A stretch of 64,000 nucleotides of DNA from Mesorhizobium ciceri biovar biserrulae WSM1271 (GCF_000185905.1 NC_014923.1:4673501-4737500), one strand, 5' to 3'; positions 43,503 to 52,478 are shown, counted from the first letter of the stretch. Notes: generated from the sequence alone by a model not told the origin. Numbers and translations are program-made.

Positions 43503-44543
43503 TCAGGCGACAGGCGTCCAGATCACGTCCTCGATTTTTTGCGCGCCGGTGGCCAGCATCGCCAGCCGGTCGAAGCCGAGCGCGATGCCGCTGGCCGGCG
43601 GCATGATGGCAAGGGCTGAGAGAAAATCCTCGTCCAGCGGATAGCGCTCGCCATAGATGCGCTGCTTCTCGTCCATCTCGGTAACAAAGCGCCGGCGCTG
43701 CTCGTCGGCGTCGGTCAGTTCGCCAAAGCCGTTGGCGAGTTCGACGCCGCAGCAATAGAGCTCGAAACGCTCGGCGACGCGCGGGTCGCGCTGGCTCGGC
43801 CGCGCCAGTGCCGCCTCGGCCACAGGATATTCGCACAGGATGGTCGCGCGGCCCTGCCCGAGAAATGGCTCGACCTTTTCCACCATCACCCGGCTGAACA
43901 GATCGGCCCAGCTGTCGTCGGGCGCGGTGCGCAGGCCGACATGGGTCAAGGCGGCGTGCAGCGCGTCGCGGTCGGTGCTGCCGTCGGCGGCGACCGTGGC
44001 CAGCAGGTCGATGCCGGCATGGTGAGCGAAAGCGTCCGCCACCGTCAGTCGTTCCGGCTCGGCAAACGGATCGCAGTCGCGGCCCCGGAAAGAGAAAAGA
44101 GTCGCCCCTGTCCTTGTCGCGGCCAGCGCCAGAAAGGCCGCACAATCCAGCATCAGGCTCTCATAGGCCTCGCCCACCCTGTACCATTCGAGCATGGTGA
44201 ATTCGGGATGATGCAAGGGGCCGCGCTCGCGGTTGCGATAGACCGGACCGAAGCTGAAAATCCTGGTTTCACCGGCGGCGATCAACTTCTTGCAGGCGAA
44301 TTCCGGCGAGGTGTGGAGATAGAGTGGCGCCCTTGCACCGTCCGGCCCGACCGCTTCCGTGGCGAAAGCCGCCAGATGCGCCTCATTGCCGGGCGAGACC
44401 TGCAGCGCCGCCGTTTGCACCTCGACGAAATCATGGGCGGCGAACCAGTCGCGCAGGCCGGCGGCGATGCCATTGCGCAGCATCAGCCGCGGGCGGCGGT
44501 CGGCGTGAACGTCAGCCGTCCACCAGGGCGAAGCTTCGGTCAT
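43503..44543 (-). CDS. epmA: EF-P--lysine lysyltransferase
   Basis: EpmA (PoxA/GenX) attaches beta-lysine to a conserved lysine of elongation factor P. The 346-residue class II lysyl-tRNA-synthetase-like protein lacks the anticodon-binding domain. Class II features are TSPEFACKKLIAAG, GPVYRNRERG and the C-terminal GIALGFDRLAML. It is divergent from efp across 117 bp, matching its role. The aminomutase EpmB that makes beta-lysine is not in this window. Confidence 0.94.
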   Translation of the reverse strand: MTEASPWWTADVHADRRPRLMLRNGIAAGLRDWFAAHDFVEVQTAALQVSPGNEAHLAAFATEAVGPDGARAPLYLHTSPEFACKKLIAAGETRIFSFGPVYRNRERGPLHHPEFTMLEWYRVGEAYESLMLDCAAFLALAATRTGATLFSFRGRDCDPFAEPERLTVADAFAHHAGIDLLATVAADGSTDRDALHAALTHVGLRTAPDDSWADLFSRVMVEKVEPFLGQGRATILCEYPVAEAALARPSQRDPRVAERFELYCCGVELANGFGELTDADEQRRRFVTEMDEKQRIYGERYPLDEDFLSALAIMPPASGIALGFDRLAMLATGAQKIEDVIWTPVA

Positions 44544-44660
44544 GCGGCTCGGAACATGGTGGAAGGGGGCTGGCGGCGGCGGCCAAGATGCGGTAGGCCC
44601 CCATCCAGCGCCGCACTAGCCGGCAAACGCCAGTCAACTCTTCTTGCAGGATTTAAAACC

Positions 44661-45230
44661 GTGGTGAAAGTCATCGCCAGTTCGCTCCGCAAAGGCAATG
44701 TCGTCGACAAGGACGGCAAGCTTTATGTGATCCTCTTTGCCGAAAACATCCACCCAGGCAAGGGCACGCCGGTAACGCAGCTCGACATGCGCCGCATCGG
44801 CGACGGGGTGAAGGTTTCGGAACGCTACCGCACCACCGAGCAGGTCGAGCGCGCCTATGTCGAAGAGCGCGAGCACACCTTCCTCTACCGCGACGGCGAA
44901 GGCTTTCACTTCATGAACCCGGAAACCTACGACCAAGTGGCGGTGTCGGAAGCCGTGGTCGGCGACATGGCACCTTACCTGCTGGAAGGCATGGCCGTGC
45001 AGGTGTCGCAGTTCAACGGCATTGCCATTTCCCTGGTGCTGCCGCAGCGCGCCACCTTCGAAGTGGTGGAAACCGAGCCGACGACCAAGGGACAGACGGC
45101 CTCGTCGTCCTACAAACCGGCCGTGCTGTCCAACGGCGTACGCACCCTGGTGCCCCCCCACATCGCGCCGGGCACCCGCGTGGTGGTGATGACGGCGGAT
45201 GGGGCTTATGTGGAGCGGGCGAAGGACTGA
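44661..45230 (+). CDS. efp: Elongation factor P
   Basis: EF-P binds stalled ribosomes and speeds peptide-bond formation at polyproline. The 189-residue product has the modification loop HPGKGTP with the lysine at residue 34, the EpmA target position. I place the start at GTG 44661 (Val-Val-Lys-Val) because alphaproteobacterial EF-P begins that way; AGGA lies about 9 bp upstream. The reading frame stays open for some 700 bp upstream without meaning. It is divergent from epmA. Confidence 0.94.
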   Translation: MVKVIASSLRKGNVVDKDGKLYVILFAENIHPGKGTPVTQLDMRRIGDGVKVSERYRTTEQVERAYVEEREHTFLYRDGEGFHFMNPETYDQVAVSEAVVGDMAPYLLEGMAVQVSQFNGIAISLVLPQRATFEVVETEPTTKGQTASSSYKPAVLSNGVRTLVPPHIAPGTRVVVMTADGAYVERAKD

Positions 45231-45241
45231 AGACGAGCGGT

Positions 45242-45265
45242 GGGGTTACGGGGTTACGGGTTTAC
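45242..45265. repeat. Three tandem 8-bp units downstream of efp
   Basis: GGGGTTAC occurs twice in tandem (45242-45249, 45250-45257), followed by GGGTTTAC (45258-45265). It is 11 bp after the efp stop and immediately before the hairpin at 45271-45292. Confidence 0.7.
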
Positions 45266-45270
45266 CGGCC

Positions 45271-45292
45271 AGCCCTGCGTTTCACCAGGGCT
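45271..45292 (+). terminator. Hairpin downstream of efp
   Basis: AGCCCTG (45271-45277) and CAGGGCT (45286-45292) pair around an 8-nt loop, 40 bp after the efp stop. A T-run is lacking, so termination is only likely. Confidence 0.45.
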
Positions 45293-45417
45293 CACCCTTG
45301 TCCTCTTCCGCTGTCTCCCCTTGAACGCGGCGCCTCCGCCCGCACAGTGATATTTTTCATGAAGCGTGTCGCAATGACCCTGCGCGGTCCGTCCTTTGAG
45401 CGAAGAAGGAGAACGCC

Positions 45418-45960
45418 ATGCGAAAACTTATCGTCACCGAATTCATCAGCGTCGATGGCATTGCCGAGGTCGAGAAGCTGCCAAGCATGACTTGGAACGA
45501 CGAGATGAACAGGTTCAAGGAGGACGAGCTTGCCGACACCGGCGCCATGCTTTTGGGGCGCACGACCTATGAGATCTTTGCCGGCTCCTGGCCGACGGAA
45601 ACCGGAGATTTTGCCGACCGGTTCAACGCGCTGCCAAAATATGTCGCCTCAAACAGCCTGAAGGCGCTCGACTGGAAGCCTGCCGAATTGCTGAAGGGAC
45701 CGCTGCCGGAAGCGGTCAGGACGCTGAAGCAAGGCAGCGGCGGCAACATCTATGTGCATGGCAGCCTCAGCGTCGCGCAGGAATTGCTGCGCCATGGCCT
45801 AGTCGACCGCGTCAGGCTGCTCAGTTATCCCGGCACCGTCGGCCAAGGCAAGCCGCTGTTCCCAGGCGGCGAACCGGTGTCGCTCGAACTGATTTCTGCG
45901 ATGCCGTTCAGCAACGGCGTTGTGGCGCTGGAGTATGCGCCGGTGGCGGCGAAGTCGTAA
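45418..45960 (+). CDS. Dihydrofolate-reductase-family (RibD C-terminal-like) protein
   Basis: A 180-residue protein of the DHFR/RibD-C superfamily. Features are MRKLIVTEFISVDGIAE at the N-terminus, MLLGRTTYEIFAGSWP near residue 42 and the later GGNIYVHGSLSVAQELLRHG. These match the stand-alone reductase-like family often seen in soil bacteria. Substrate unknown; true folate reductases have a different N-terminal pattern. It has a GAAGGAGA ribosome site and stands alone. Confidence 0.88.
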   Translation: MRKLIVTEFISVDGIAEVEKLPSMTWNDEMNRFKEDELADTGAMLLGRTTYEIFAGSWPTETGDFADRFNALPKYVASNSLKALDWKPAELLKGPLPEAVRTLKQGSGGNIYVHGSLSVAQELLRHGLVDRVRLLSYPGTVGQGKPLFPGGEPVSLELISAMPFSNGVVALEYAPVAAKS

Positions 45961-46001
45961 ATCGGTTGGAGCCTTTCAGATCGAATGGGGAAGATGCATC
46001 C

Positions 46002-46871
46002 TCACCCGACCTGCTTGCCCCGTCTCCCCTTGATGGCGGCGCTATTCCGCGCCTCCACCGCCTTCTCCACCTGCCGCTTCAGTTCGTCCTTGATATCCAC
46101 CGTCTCGTTCATCAGCGCGTCGATCTTCAGGAAATCGAGGACGCGGTATCTCGACACTGCCGGGCGGACCAGGATGTCGGGGCGGCATTGCTTCAGCTTG
46201 TTGGCGATGATCGACTGCATCATCAATTGCGTGGCGCCGAACATCAGGTCGACGGAGGTCGGCTGTTTGCGGTCGGCCTCTTCCGGTGCGCCGACGACGT
46301 CGACGCCGATGATGATGTCGGCGTCGTTCTCGATCAGGTCGAACGGCACGGGGTTGTAGATGCCGCCGTCGATCAGCAGCCTGCCGTCTCGCATCACCGG
46401 ACGGAACACGGCGGGAATGGCCGCTGACGCCGCCAGCGCGGAGTGCAGGTCGCCGTCTTCGAAGACGGCCAGCTTGTGACCGAAATAGTCGGTCGCCGTC
46501 ACCTTCAGCGGGATTTTCAGCTCGGCAAAGGTTTCGGGGATGGCCTCGGGCAGAAAGGCTTTCAGGATGCGCTCGACATTGAACTGGCTGACGCGGATGC
46601 CGTTCTGCATGGCTTCGGCTATCGTGCCCGGCCGCGCCCGCCACATGCGGCTGGCCACCTCGGCGCGGCGGCCGAGGATCGAGCGGGCGTAGTCGTGGAT
46701 GTCCTTGCCGGCCATACCCGATGCCATGCCGGCACCCATGATGGCGCCGATCGACGAGCCGGCAATCGCCACCGGCTTGATGCCGAGCTCGTCCAGCGCC
46801 TCGATGACATGGATGTGGGCCAGCCCGCGCGCGCCGCCGCCGCCGAAGGCGATGCCGAAGGTGGGGCTCAT
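46002..46871 (-). CDS. Patatin-like phospholipase (RssA-type)
   Basis: A 289-residue patatin-family serine hydrolase. The oxyanion motif GGGGARG is at residues 9-15, the nucleophile elbow GSSIG near 38-42, and the dyad aspartate in IDGGIYNPVP. It probably hydrolyses membrane lipid acyl esters. It overlaps the second M16 gene by 4 nt and is last in the operon. No signal peptide is present, so it acts inside the cell or on the inner membrane. Confidence 0.9.
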   Translation of the reverse strand: MSPTFGIAFGGGGARGLAHIHVIEALDELGIKPVAIAGSSIGAIMGAGMASGMAGKDIHDYARSILGRRAEVASRMWRARPGTIAEAMQNGIRVSQFNVERILKAFLPEAIPETFAELKIPLKVTATDYFGHKLAVFEDGDLHSALAASAAIPAVFRPVMRDGRLLIDGGIYNPVPFDLIENDADIIIGVDVVGAPEEADRKQPTSVDLMFGATQLMMQSIIANKLKQCRPDILVRPAVSRYRVLDFLKIDALMNETVDIKDELKRQVEKAVEARNSAAIKGRRGKQVG

Positions 46872-48370
46872 CCCTTGCCCGCTCCGGCCAGTTTCGGGCC
46901 GATGATCATGATGGTCGGCTCGGTGGTCAGCAGCTTTTTCGCCGCCGCCTTGACCTGTTCGAGCGTCACCGCGTTGATGTAGCCGGCGCGGCGCTGCATG
47001 TAGTCGATGCCGAGATCGTCGAGCTGCAACTCGACCAATGTCGAGGCGATGGCGCTGGACGAGTCCAGATTGTTGATGGCGTAGGCGCCGATCATGTATT
47101 TCTTGGTCGCCGCCAGTTCCGCTTCGGTCGGGCCTTGTTCGGCCAATTGCTTGACGACATCGCGGACGATGCCAAGCGTCTCGGCCGCACGGTCGGACCG
47201 GGTGCCGGTGCTGACGATCAGCGCGTTAGCGTGGTCCTGGTTTATGAGCGAGGAGTTGACACTGTAGGCCAGTCCGCGCTTTTCGCGCACTTCCTGGAAC
47301 AGGCGCGAGGTGAAGGTGCCGCCGCCGAGGATCTCGTTCATCAGCACGGCGGGGAAGAAATCCGCCGCCTTGCGCTTCACGCCTGGAAAGGCGAGCTGCA
47401 GGGAGGTCTGCGGCAGGTCGTAGTCGACCTCGATATGCTGCGCCAGCTTCGGGTCGATATCGGCCACAGGCCTCAGCGCCTGGTTCTGCGGCAGGTCGCC
47501 GAACACCATGTCGAGCTTCTTCTTCAGCGTCTCCGCGTCGATGGCGCCGACCACGGCGACATGCAGGCCGCCGCGCGCGAACACCGCTTTGTGCAGGGCT
47601 TTCAGATCATCGGACGTTATGGCGGCGATGCTTTCCTTGGTGCCCTGATCGGAGCGGGAATAGGGATGGTCGCCATAGAGGGCGCGCGCCCATTTGTTCT
47701 GCGCCACCGTGTCCGGGTCGTTTTCGCCGGCGATGATGCCGGACAGGATCTGGGAACGAATGCGGTCGATCGGCAACTGGTCGAAGCGCGGCTCGTTGAC
47801 CGCCAGCCGCAGCAGGTCGAAGGCCTGGTCGCGCTGCTCGGCCAGCATGCGCATCGAGCCGTAGATGCCGTCGCGGCTCTCGTCGAAGCTCATCTCGGCG
47901 CCGGCATCGTCGAGCTTGATCTGGAAGTCTTCACTATCGAGCGGGCCGGCGCCTTCGTCGAACAGGCCGGTCATTAGATTGGCCAGCCCTTCCTTGCCGA
48001 CAGGATCCTGCGTCGAGCCGCCGCCAAAGACGAAGCGGATGGCGACGACCGGCACGGAATAATCCTCGACCAACCAGGCGGTGATGCCCTTTGGCGAGGT
48101 GACGGACTGGATCTCCATGGCCCGCGCGGTGAGCGCCGGCAGGATGAGGAAGAGGATGGAGAGGAAAAGGGTGGTGAGTGCGGCGAGCGCCCTTCCTTCT
48201 CCCCTTGTGGGAGAAGGTGGATCGGCGCGCAGCGCCGAGACGGTTGAGGGGTGGGTGACGGAGCGCCGTCGGCGCCAAGCTGGAACACCCCTCATCCGAC
48301 CTCGCTTCGCTCGGCCACCTTCTCCCACAAGGGGAGAAGGGAGAGAGCGGCGGTGCTGGTTCGTCATCAT
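46868..48370 (-). CDS. M16-family peptidase, catalytically silent partner, with repeat in its export-signal region
   Basis: A 500-residue M16 protein. The zinc motif HxxEH is absent (the equivalent reads GLANLMTGLFDEGA), as in the non-catalytic partner of heterodimeric M16 peptidases. Start ATG 48370 overlaps the upstream M16 stop (TGATG). After MMTNQHRRS the frame runs through a 146-bp palindromic repeat (48195-48340), adding about 48 Arg/Gly/Pro-rich residues. The hydrophobic export segment LTTLFLSILFLILPALTARA comes only after it. No start codon lies between repeat and hydrophobic segment, so translation must enter at 48370 or within the repeat. Confidence 0.85.
   Translation of the reverse strand: MMTNQHRRSLPSPLVGEGGRAKRGRMRGVPAWRRRRSVTHPSTVSALRADPPSPTRGEGRALAALTTLFLSILFLILPALTARAMEIQSVTSPKGITAWLVEDYSVPVVAIRFVFGGGSTQDPVGKEGLANLMTGLFDEGAGPLDSEDFQIKLDDAGAEMSFDESRDGIYGSMRMLAEQRDQAFDLLRLAVNEPRFDQLPIDRIRSQILSGIIAGENDPDTVAQNKWARALYGDHPYSRSDQGTKESIAAITSDDLKALHKAVFARGGLHVAVVGAIDAETLKKKLDMVFGDLPQNQALRPVADIDPKLAQHIEVDYDLPQTSLQLAFPGVKRKAADFFPAVLMNEILGGGTFTSRLFQEVREKRGLAYSVNSSLINQDHANALIVSTGTRSDRAAETLGIVRDVVKQLAEQGPTEAELAATKKYMIGAYAINNLDSSSAIASTLVELQLDDLGIDYMQRRAGYINAVTLEQVKAAAKKLLTTEPTIMIIGPKLAGAGKG
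48195..48340. repeat. 146-bp palindromic repeat element inside an M16 gene
   Basis: The ends are perfect 26-bp inverted repeats (48195-48220 and 48315-48340). Each arm is itself a hairpin of CCTTCTCCC against GGGAGAAGG with the loop CTTGT or ACAAG. The interior is GC-rich with no gene. It resembles the mosaic intergenic repeats of rhizobia but lies within a coding frame. Confidence 0.85.
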
Positions 48371-49761
48371 CAATTCCCCGCCTGTTGCTGCGGCAAGAGA
48401 TAGCCGGTCGTCGACCGGGCGAGCACCAGATAGCGCGCGGCGACCGCCTTGACCTCGTCTGCGGTGACCTTGCGGATGCGGTCCGTCCATTGCTGGACGT
48501 CCTGCACATTGCCGCCGGTGGCCAGCGTCGAACCGTAGATGTTGGCCATGGAATCCTGCTTGTCGCGGGCAAAGATCATCGACCTGACATAGCGGTCCTT
48601 GGCCTTTTCCAGTTCCGATGGCGTCACGCCATCCTTGACGATGCGCACCACCTCCGCATCGACTGCCGCTTCGACGTCGGAAATCCTGGCATCGCCGCGC
48701 GGCGCGCCGTAGACGGTGAAGTTGGTGTCGTCGAGCATGGTGCCCTGGAAAAAGGCGCCGGCGCTGGATGCGATACCTTGCTGGACGACGAGCGCCTGGT
48801 ACAGCCGGCTGCGATTGCCGCCGCCGAGGATCTCCGCCAAGAGGTCGAGCGCTTCCGCCTCGCCCGGCTTTCCCGAATGATAGGACGGCACCACCCATTG
48901 CGTGGAAAAGCTCGGCACGCTGACGCGCGCGTCGGAGAGCGTGACCGTGCGCTTGGTGTTCTGCTCCGGCTCGACCGGGCGGATGCGGGGCGGCAGATCG
49001 GGGCCGCGCGCCACCTTGCCATAGGTCTTTTCGGCCAGCGCCCGCACCGTGTCCGGTTCGACATCGCCGGCGACGATCAGCACGGCGTTGTTGGGCCGGT
49101 AGTATTTGTCGTAGAAGGCGGTGGCGTCGACGCGGTTCAGCTGCTGCATCTCCTGCATCCAGCCGATGACCGGAATGCGATAGGGCTGGTTCTGCCACAG
49201 CGTCGCATCGACCTCCTCGTCCAGCACAGCCTCGGGGCTGTTGTCGATACGCGAGCGGCGCTCCTCGAGGATGACGTCGCGCTCGGTCTTGATGACATCG
49301 TCGGTGAGGATGAGGTTGCGCATGCGGTCAGCCTCGAAGCTCATCATCAGCCCGAGTGCCGACGGCGCCACCGTCTCGTGGAAAGCGGTGTAGTCATAGG
49401 AGGTGAAGGCGTTGTTGGAGCCGCCGATATCGGAGACGGCGCGGTCGAACTCGCCGGCCGCATGGTTGGTCGTTGCCTTGAACATCAGATGTTCGAAGAA
49501 ATGCGCGATGCCGGATTTGCCGGGCGGCTCGTCGGCGCTGCCGATCTTGTACCAGACCATGTGGGTGACGATCGGCGCACGGTGGTCGGGAATGACGACC
49601 ACCTCCATGCCGTTGTCGAGCAGGAAATCCGTGACCTTGAACTCGGCCGGAACCGTGTTGGGCAAGACGGGGCTCTCGGCCAGCACCGGGCTGGTCATGA
49701 CAAAAGCCAAGGAGGTCGCCAACAGCGTTCCCCGCAGCCATTCAATCCTGGATGTCATCAA
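48370..49761 (-). CDS. M16-family zinc metallopeptidase, catalytic subunit
   Basis: A 463-residue M16 peptidase with a signal peptide (SLAFVMTSPVLAES, cut near residue 29). The inverted zinc motif HFFEH lies near residue 87 in GIAHFFEHLMFKATTNH, and a downstream Glu ligand is plausible in ETVAPSALGLMMSFEADRM. It should act in the periplasm with the silent M16 encoded next. The stop overlaps the next start by 1 nt. Substrates of such bacterial pairs are poorly known. Confidence 0.92.
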   Translation of the reverse strand: MMTSRIEWLRGTLLATSLAFVMTSPVLAESPVLPNTVPAEFKVTDFLLDNGMEVVVIPDHRAPIVTHMVWYKIGSADEPPGKSGIAHFFEHLMFKATTNHAAGEFDRAVSDIGGSNNAFTSYDYTAFHETVAPSALGLMMSFEADRMRNLILTDDVIKTERDVILEERRSRIDNSPEAVLDEEVDATLWQNQPYRIPVIGWMQEMQQLNRVDATAFYDKYYRPNNAVLIVAGDVEPDTVRALAEKTYGKVARGPDLPPRIRPVEPEQNTKRTVTLSDARVSVPSFSTQWVVPSYHSGKPGEAEALDLLAEILGGGNRSRLYQALVVQQGIASSAGAFFQGTMLDDTNFTVYGAPRGDARISDVEAAVDAEVVRIVKDGVTPSELEKAKDRYVRSMIFARDKQDSMANIYGSTLATGGNVQDVQQWTDRIRKVTADEVKAVAARYLVLARSTTGYLLPQQQAGN

Positions 49762-49892
49762 CGGCTCCGGTTCTGTCGACAGACGATAGGCAAGGTGCTG
49801 GCGACAAGCAAAGTGATTTGTTGATCATGTTGCCGGCAAAGGCGGCGGCAAAGAGGCCGGCCCATGGATGCCGGCCAAGGATACGAGGCGTA

Positions 49893-50447
49893 TCAGGACG
49901 CCTCGATGAAGCGGATGACGGTCTCGCCATAGTTGCGTTCGTCCAGCACCGAAAAGCCGGGGCCTGGCTCGAAGGACGCCACCGCGGCCTCTTCGACCAC
50001 GCACAGCGCGCCGGGGCGAAGCCAGCCGCCGGCTTTGGCCGACTGCAAGGCGCGCTCGCCAAGGCCCTTGCCATAGGGCGGGTCGGCGAAGACAAGGCCG
50101 AACGGCGCCAGCGTGCCGGCCTCGCCGAGGCCGGTGGCATCGCGGCGGAAGATCTTGGTGCGGCCGGTCAGCCCGAAGGCCTCGACATTGTCGCGGATCA
50201 GGCCACGGCCTTCCGCCGATTCCTCGATGAAGACACCGTAGGAGGCACCGCGCGACAGCGCTTCGAGTCCCAGCGCGCCGGTGCCGGCGAACAGGTCGAG
50301 CACGCGTGCCCCGTCCAATTGCTCGGCAAAGCGATGCGCCAGCACGTTGAAGACCGCCTCGCGGGTACGATCGGTCGTCGGACGGATGGCGCTCGAGCGC
50401 GGCGTCGCCAACGGACGCCCGCGAAACTCACCGCCGACGATTCTCAT
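49893..50447 (-). CDS. rsmD: 16S rRNA (guanine(966)-N2)-methyltransferase
   Basis: RsmD methylates G966 of 16S rRNA using SAM. The 184-residue protein begins MRIVGGEFRGRPLATP and contains RPTTDRTREAVFNVL. The SAM motif is VLDLFAGTGALGLEALSRGA, and the catalytic motif is FADPPYGKG (DPPY). It overlaps the upstream pseudouridine synthase gene by 4 nt. Confidence 0.95.
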   Translation of the reverse strand: MRIVGGEFRGRPLATPRSSAIRPTTDRTREAVFNVLAHRFAEQLDGARVLDLFAGTGALGLEALSRGASYGVFIEESAEGRGLIRDNVEAFGLTGRTKIFRRDATGLGEAGTLAPFGLVFADPPYGKGLGERALQSAKAGGWLRPGALCVVEEAAVASFEPGPGFSVLDERNYGETVIRFIEAS

Positions 50448-52456
50448 CTCGCTTTGGGGCCTCGGGGACCGTTGCGCGGACGCTCACCGCCGCCAGCCCC
50501 GCCCGGACGTTCGCCGCGCGGCTTGCCGAACGGCTTTGCACCGGCCGGTTTGCCATAGGTCGGTTTGAACGAGGCCTTGCGCGCCTTGGCGTCAGCCGCC
50601 TTGGCGGCGTCAGCTTCGGCCCTGCCCTTGCCGATCGGTCGCGCGCCTGGCGCCATCCAGACATTGGCCTTGCGCTGGCCGGGCGGCTCGATCGGCCGCT
50701 GCTCGCGCTCGGACTTTTTGCCACCGCCCGGCTTGCCACCAAAAGCACCACGCGGCTTGTCGCCGAAGCCACCGCGCGGTTTGTCGCCGAAATTGCCGCG
50801 CGGCTTGTCGCCAAAGCTGCGTTCGGGACGCGGGGCGCGTTCGCCAAAACTCTTCTCAGCGTTTCTGTCGGGGCTTGTCGACAGTTTGCCCAGAGCCTCA
50901 TCGCGGCTGCCTTCGCGGCGCTTGCGATTCTTGATCAACCCGCCCTCGCCGATCGGGCGGCGCTCGCCATCGCGGGTGAATTTCGGCCGTTCCGGCTCCG
51001 GCTCGCGAACTTCGGTGCGCCGCACCGGCTTGTTGGAAAACGGCTTGGTGACATCGGCGTCGAAATTGGCGCCGGATTCCTCGACCAGGCGCTCGCCAAG
51101 CTGGTCGCGCAACACCCTGCCCTTGATCTCCAGCACATGGCCCTCGGCGAGGTCATCGAGTTGGAACGGCCCATAGGAGATACGGATCAGCCGCGTCACG
51201 TCGAGGCCGAGCGAACCCAGGATGTTCCTGACTTCGCGGTTCTTGCCCTCGCGCAGGCCGATCGTCAGCCAGGCATTGGTGCCTTGCTCGCGATCGAGCG
51301 TCGCTTCGATGGCGCCGTAAAAGACGCCGTCGACGGCAATGCCTTCACGCAGGCCGGCAAGCGCGCTTTCCTCGACCTTGCCGTGGACGCGCACGCGGTA
51401 GCGGCGCAGCCAGCCGGTGGCCGGCAGTTCGAGCACGCGCGACAGGCCGCCATCATTGGTGAGCAGCAGCAGGCCTTCGGTGTTGATGTCGAGCCGGCCG
51501 ATGGTCATCAGCCGCGGCAATTCAGCCGGCAGCACGTCGAAGACGGTCTTGCGGCCCTCGGGATCGCGGTTGGTGGTGACGACGCCGGCCGGCTTGTGGA
51601 ACAGGAACAGCCTTGTGCGCTCGATCGGCGGGATTTCCATACCGTCGAGATGGATGATGTCATCAGGCATCACGTTGAAGGCCGGTGAAGTCAGGGCGCG
51701 GCCATTGACCTTGACGCGGCCGGCGGCGATCAGTTCCTCGGCATCGCGGCGCGAGGCGAGGCCGGCGCGGGCCAGCCGCTTGGCGATGCGCTCGCCTGCC
51801 TCTTCCGCAGCCTCGGCGGGACGCGGGCGTGGCTTGAAGCTGCCGCCTGACGCGCCTTGCGGCCGATCGTTGAAATCCCGCTTCGGGCGATCGCTGAAGT
51901 CACGCTTTGGGCGATCGACGGCGTCACGCGGGGCGCGGTCACTGAAATCGCGCTTGGGACGGTCGAAGCGCTTTTCGCCGCCCGCTGCCGCCGCAGCCGG
52001 CCGGTCGCCCCGCGGTGCATAGGGTTTGCGTGGCCCTTCGCGCTTCTCGTAGGGCTTGCGCTCGCCTTCAGCGGCCACGGGCCGGTCGCCCCGCGGTGCG
52101 TAGGGCTTGCGCGGCCCTTCGCGCTTTTCATAGGGCTTGCGCTCGCCTTCGGCGGCCATTGGGCGATCGCCGCGCGGTGCATAGGGCTTGCGCGGCCCCT
52201 CGCGTTTCTCAAAAGGCTTGCCTTCGGGACGCGGGCCTTTGCTGAAAGGCTTGTCGCCGCCCTTGAAATCGCGCTTCGGCCGCTCGCCATCGGCAGCCAT
52301 CGGCCGGTCGCCACGCGGTGCGTAAGGTTTCTTGGCGCCAAAGGACGGTTTGCCGCCCTTGCCCGCGGCGCCATCGCGGCTGCGCGGTCCCGCGGCTTTC
52401 GGCCCACTCTTGGCCGGCCCCTTCCTGGGTCGGAATTTCTTGTCGTTGTCGTCCAT
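50444..52456 (-). CDS. RsuA/RluB-family pseudouridine synthase with repeat-rich extensions
   Basis: A 670-residue protein. The core (residues about 235-470) has an S4 domain (GERIAKRLARAGLASRRDAE) and the RsuA/RluB motif GRLDINTEGLLLLTNDGG with the catalytic aspartate. It forms pseudouridine in rRNA, most likely in 23S like RluB. The N-terminal 230 residues are basic and carry 27-residue repeats around KPYAPRGDRP and GERKPYEKREGPR. The C-terminal 190 residues are also basic, with repeats of KPRGxFGD. Such arms suggest RNA binding or disorder. ATG 52456 is chosen because homology-like sequence begins there. Confidence 0.85.
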   Translation of the reverse strand: MDDNDKKFRPRKGPAKSGPKAAGPRSRDGAAGKGGKPSFGAKKPYAPRGDRPMAADGERPKRDFKGGDKPFSKGPRPEGKPFEKREGPRKPYAPRGDRPMAAEGERKPYEKREGPRKPYAPRGDRPVAAEGERKPYEKREGPRKPYAPRGDRPAAAAAGGEKRFDRPKRDFSDRAPRDAVDRPKRDFSDRPKRDFNDRPQGASGGSFKPRPRPAEAAEEAGERIAKRLARAGLASRRDAEELIAAGRVKVNGRALTSPAFNVMPDDIIHLDGMEIPPIERTRLFLFHKPAGVVTTNRDPEGRKTVFDVLPAELPRLMTIGRLDINTEGLLLLTNDGGLSRVLELPATGWLRRYRVRVHGKVEESALAGLREGIAVDGVFYGAIEATLDREQGTNAWLTIGLREGKNREVRNILGSLGLDVTRLIRISYGPFQLDDLAEGHVLEIKGRVLRDQLGERLVEESGANFDADVTKPFSNKPVRRTEVREPEPERPKFTRDGERRPIGEGGLIKNRKRREGSRDEALGKLSTSPDRNAEKSFGERAPRPERSFGDKPRGNFGDKPRGGFGDKPRGAFGGKPGGGKKSEREQRPIEPPGQRKANVWMAPGARPIGKGRAEADAAKAADAKARKASFKPTYGKPAGAKPFGKPRGERPGGAGGGERPRNGPRGPKAR
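52014..52256 (-). repeat. 81-bp coding repeats in the pseudouridine synthase gene
   Basis: Three copies of an 81-bp unit are in register (matching points at 52021, 52102 and 52183), encoding 27-residue repeats. A diverged partial copy lies near 52320. The unit keeps the reading frame, so copy-number change would alter only the length of the arm. Confidence 0.8.
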
Positions 52457-52478
52457 GTGGCCTTTATCCGTTTGCGCT

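Noticed and set aside
52014..52256. Regular repeats that could suggest a CRISPR array
   Set aside because: The 81-bp units are repeated throughout without unique spacers and encode an in-frame protein repeat.
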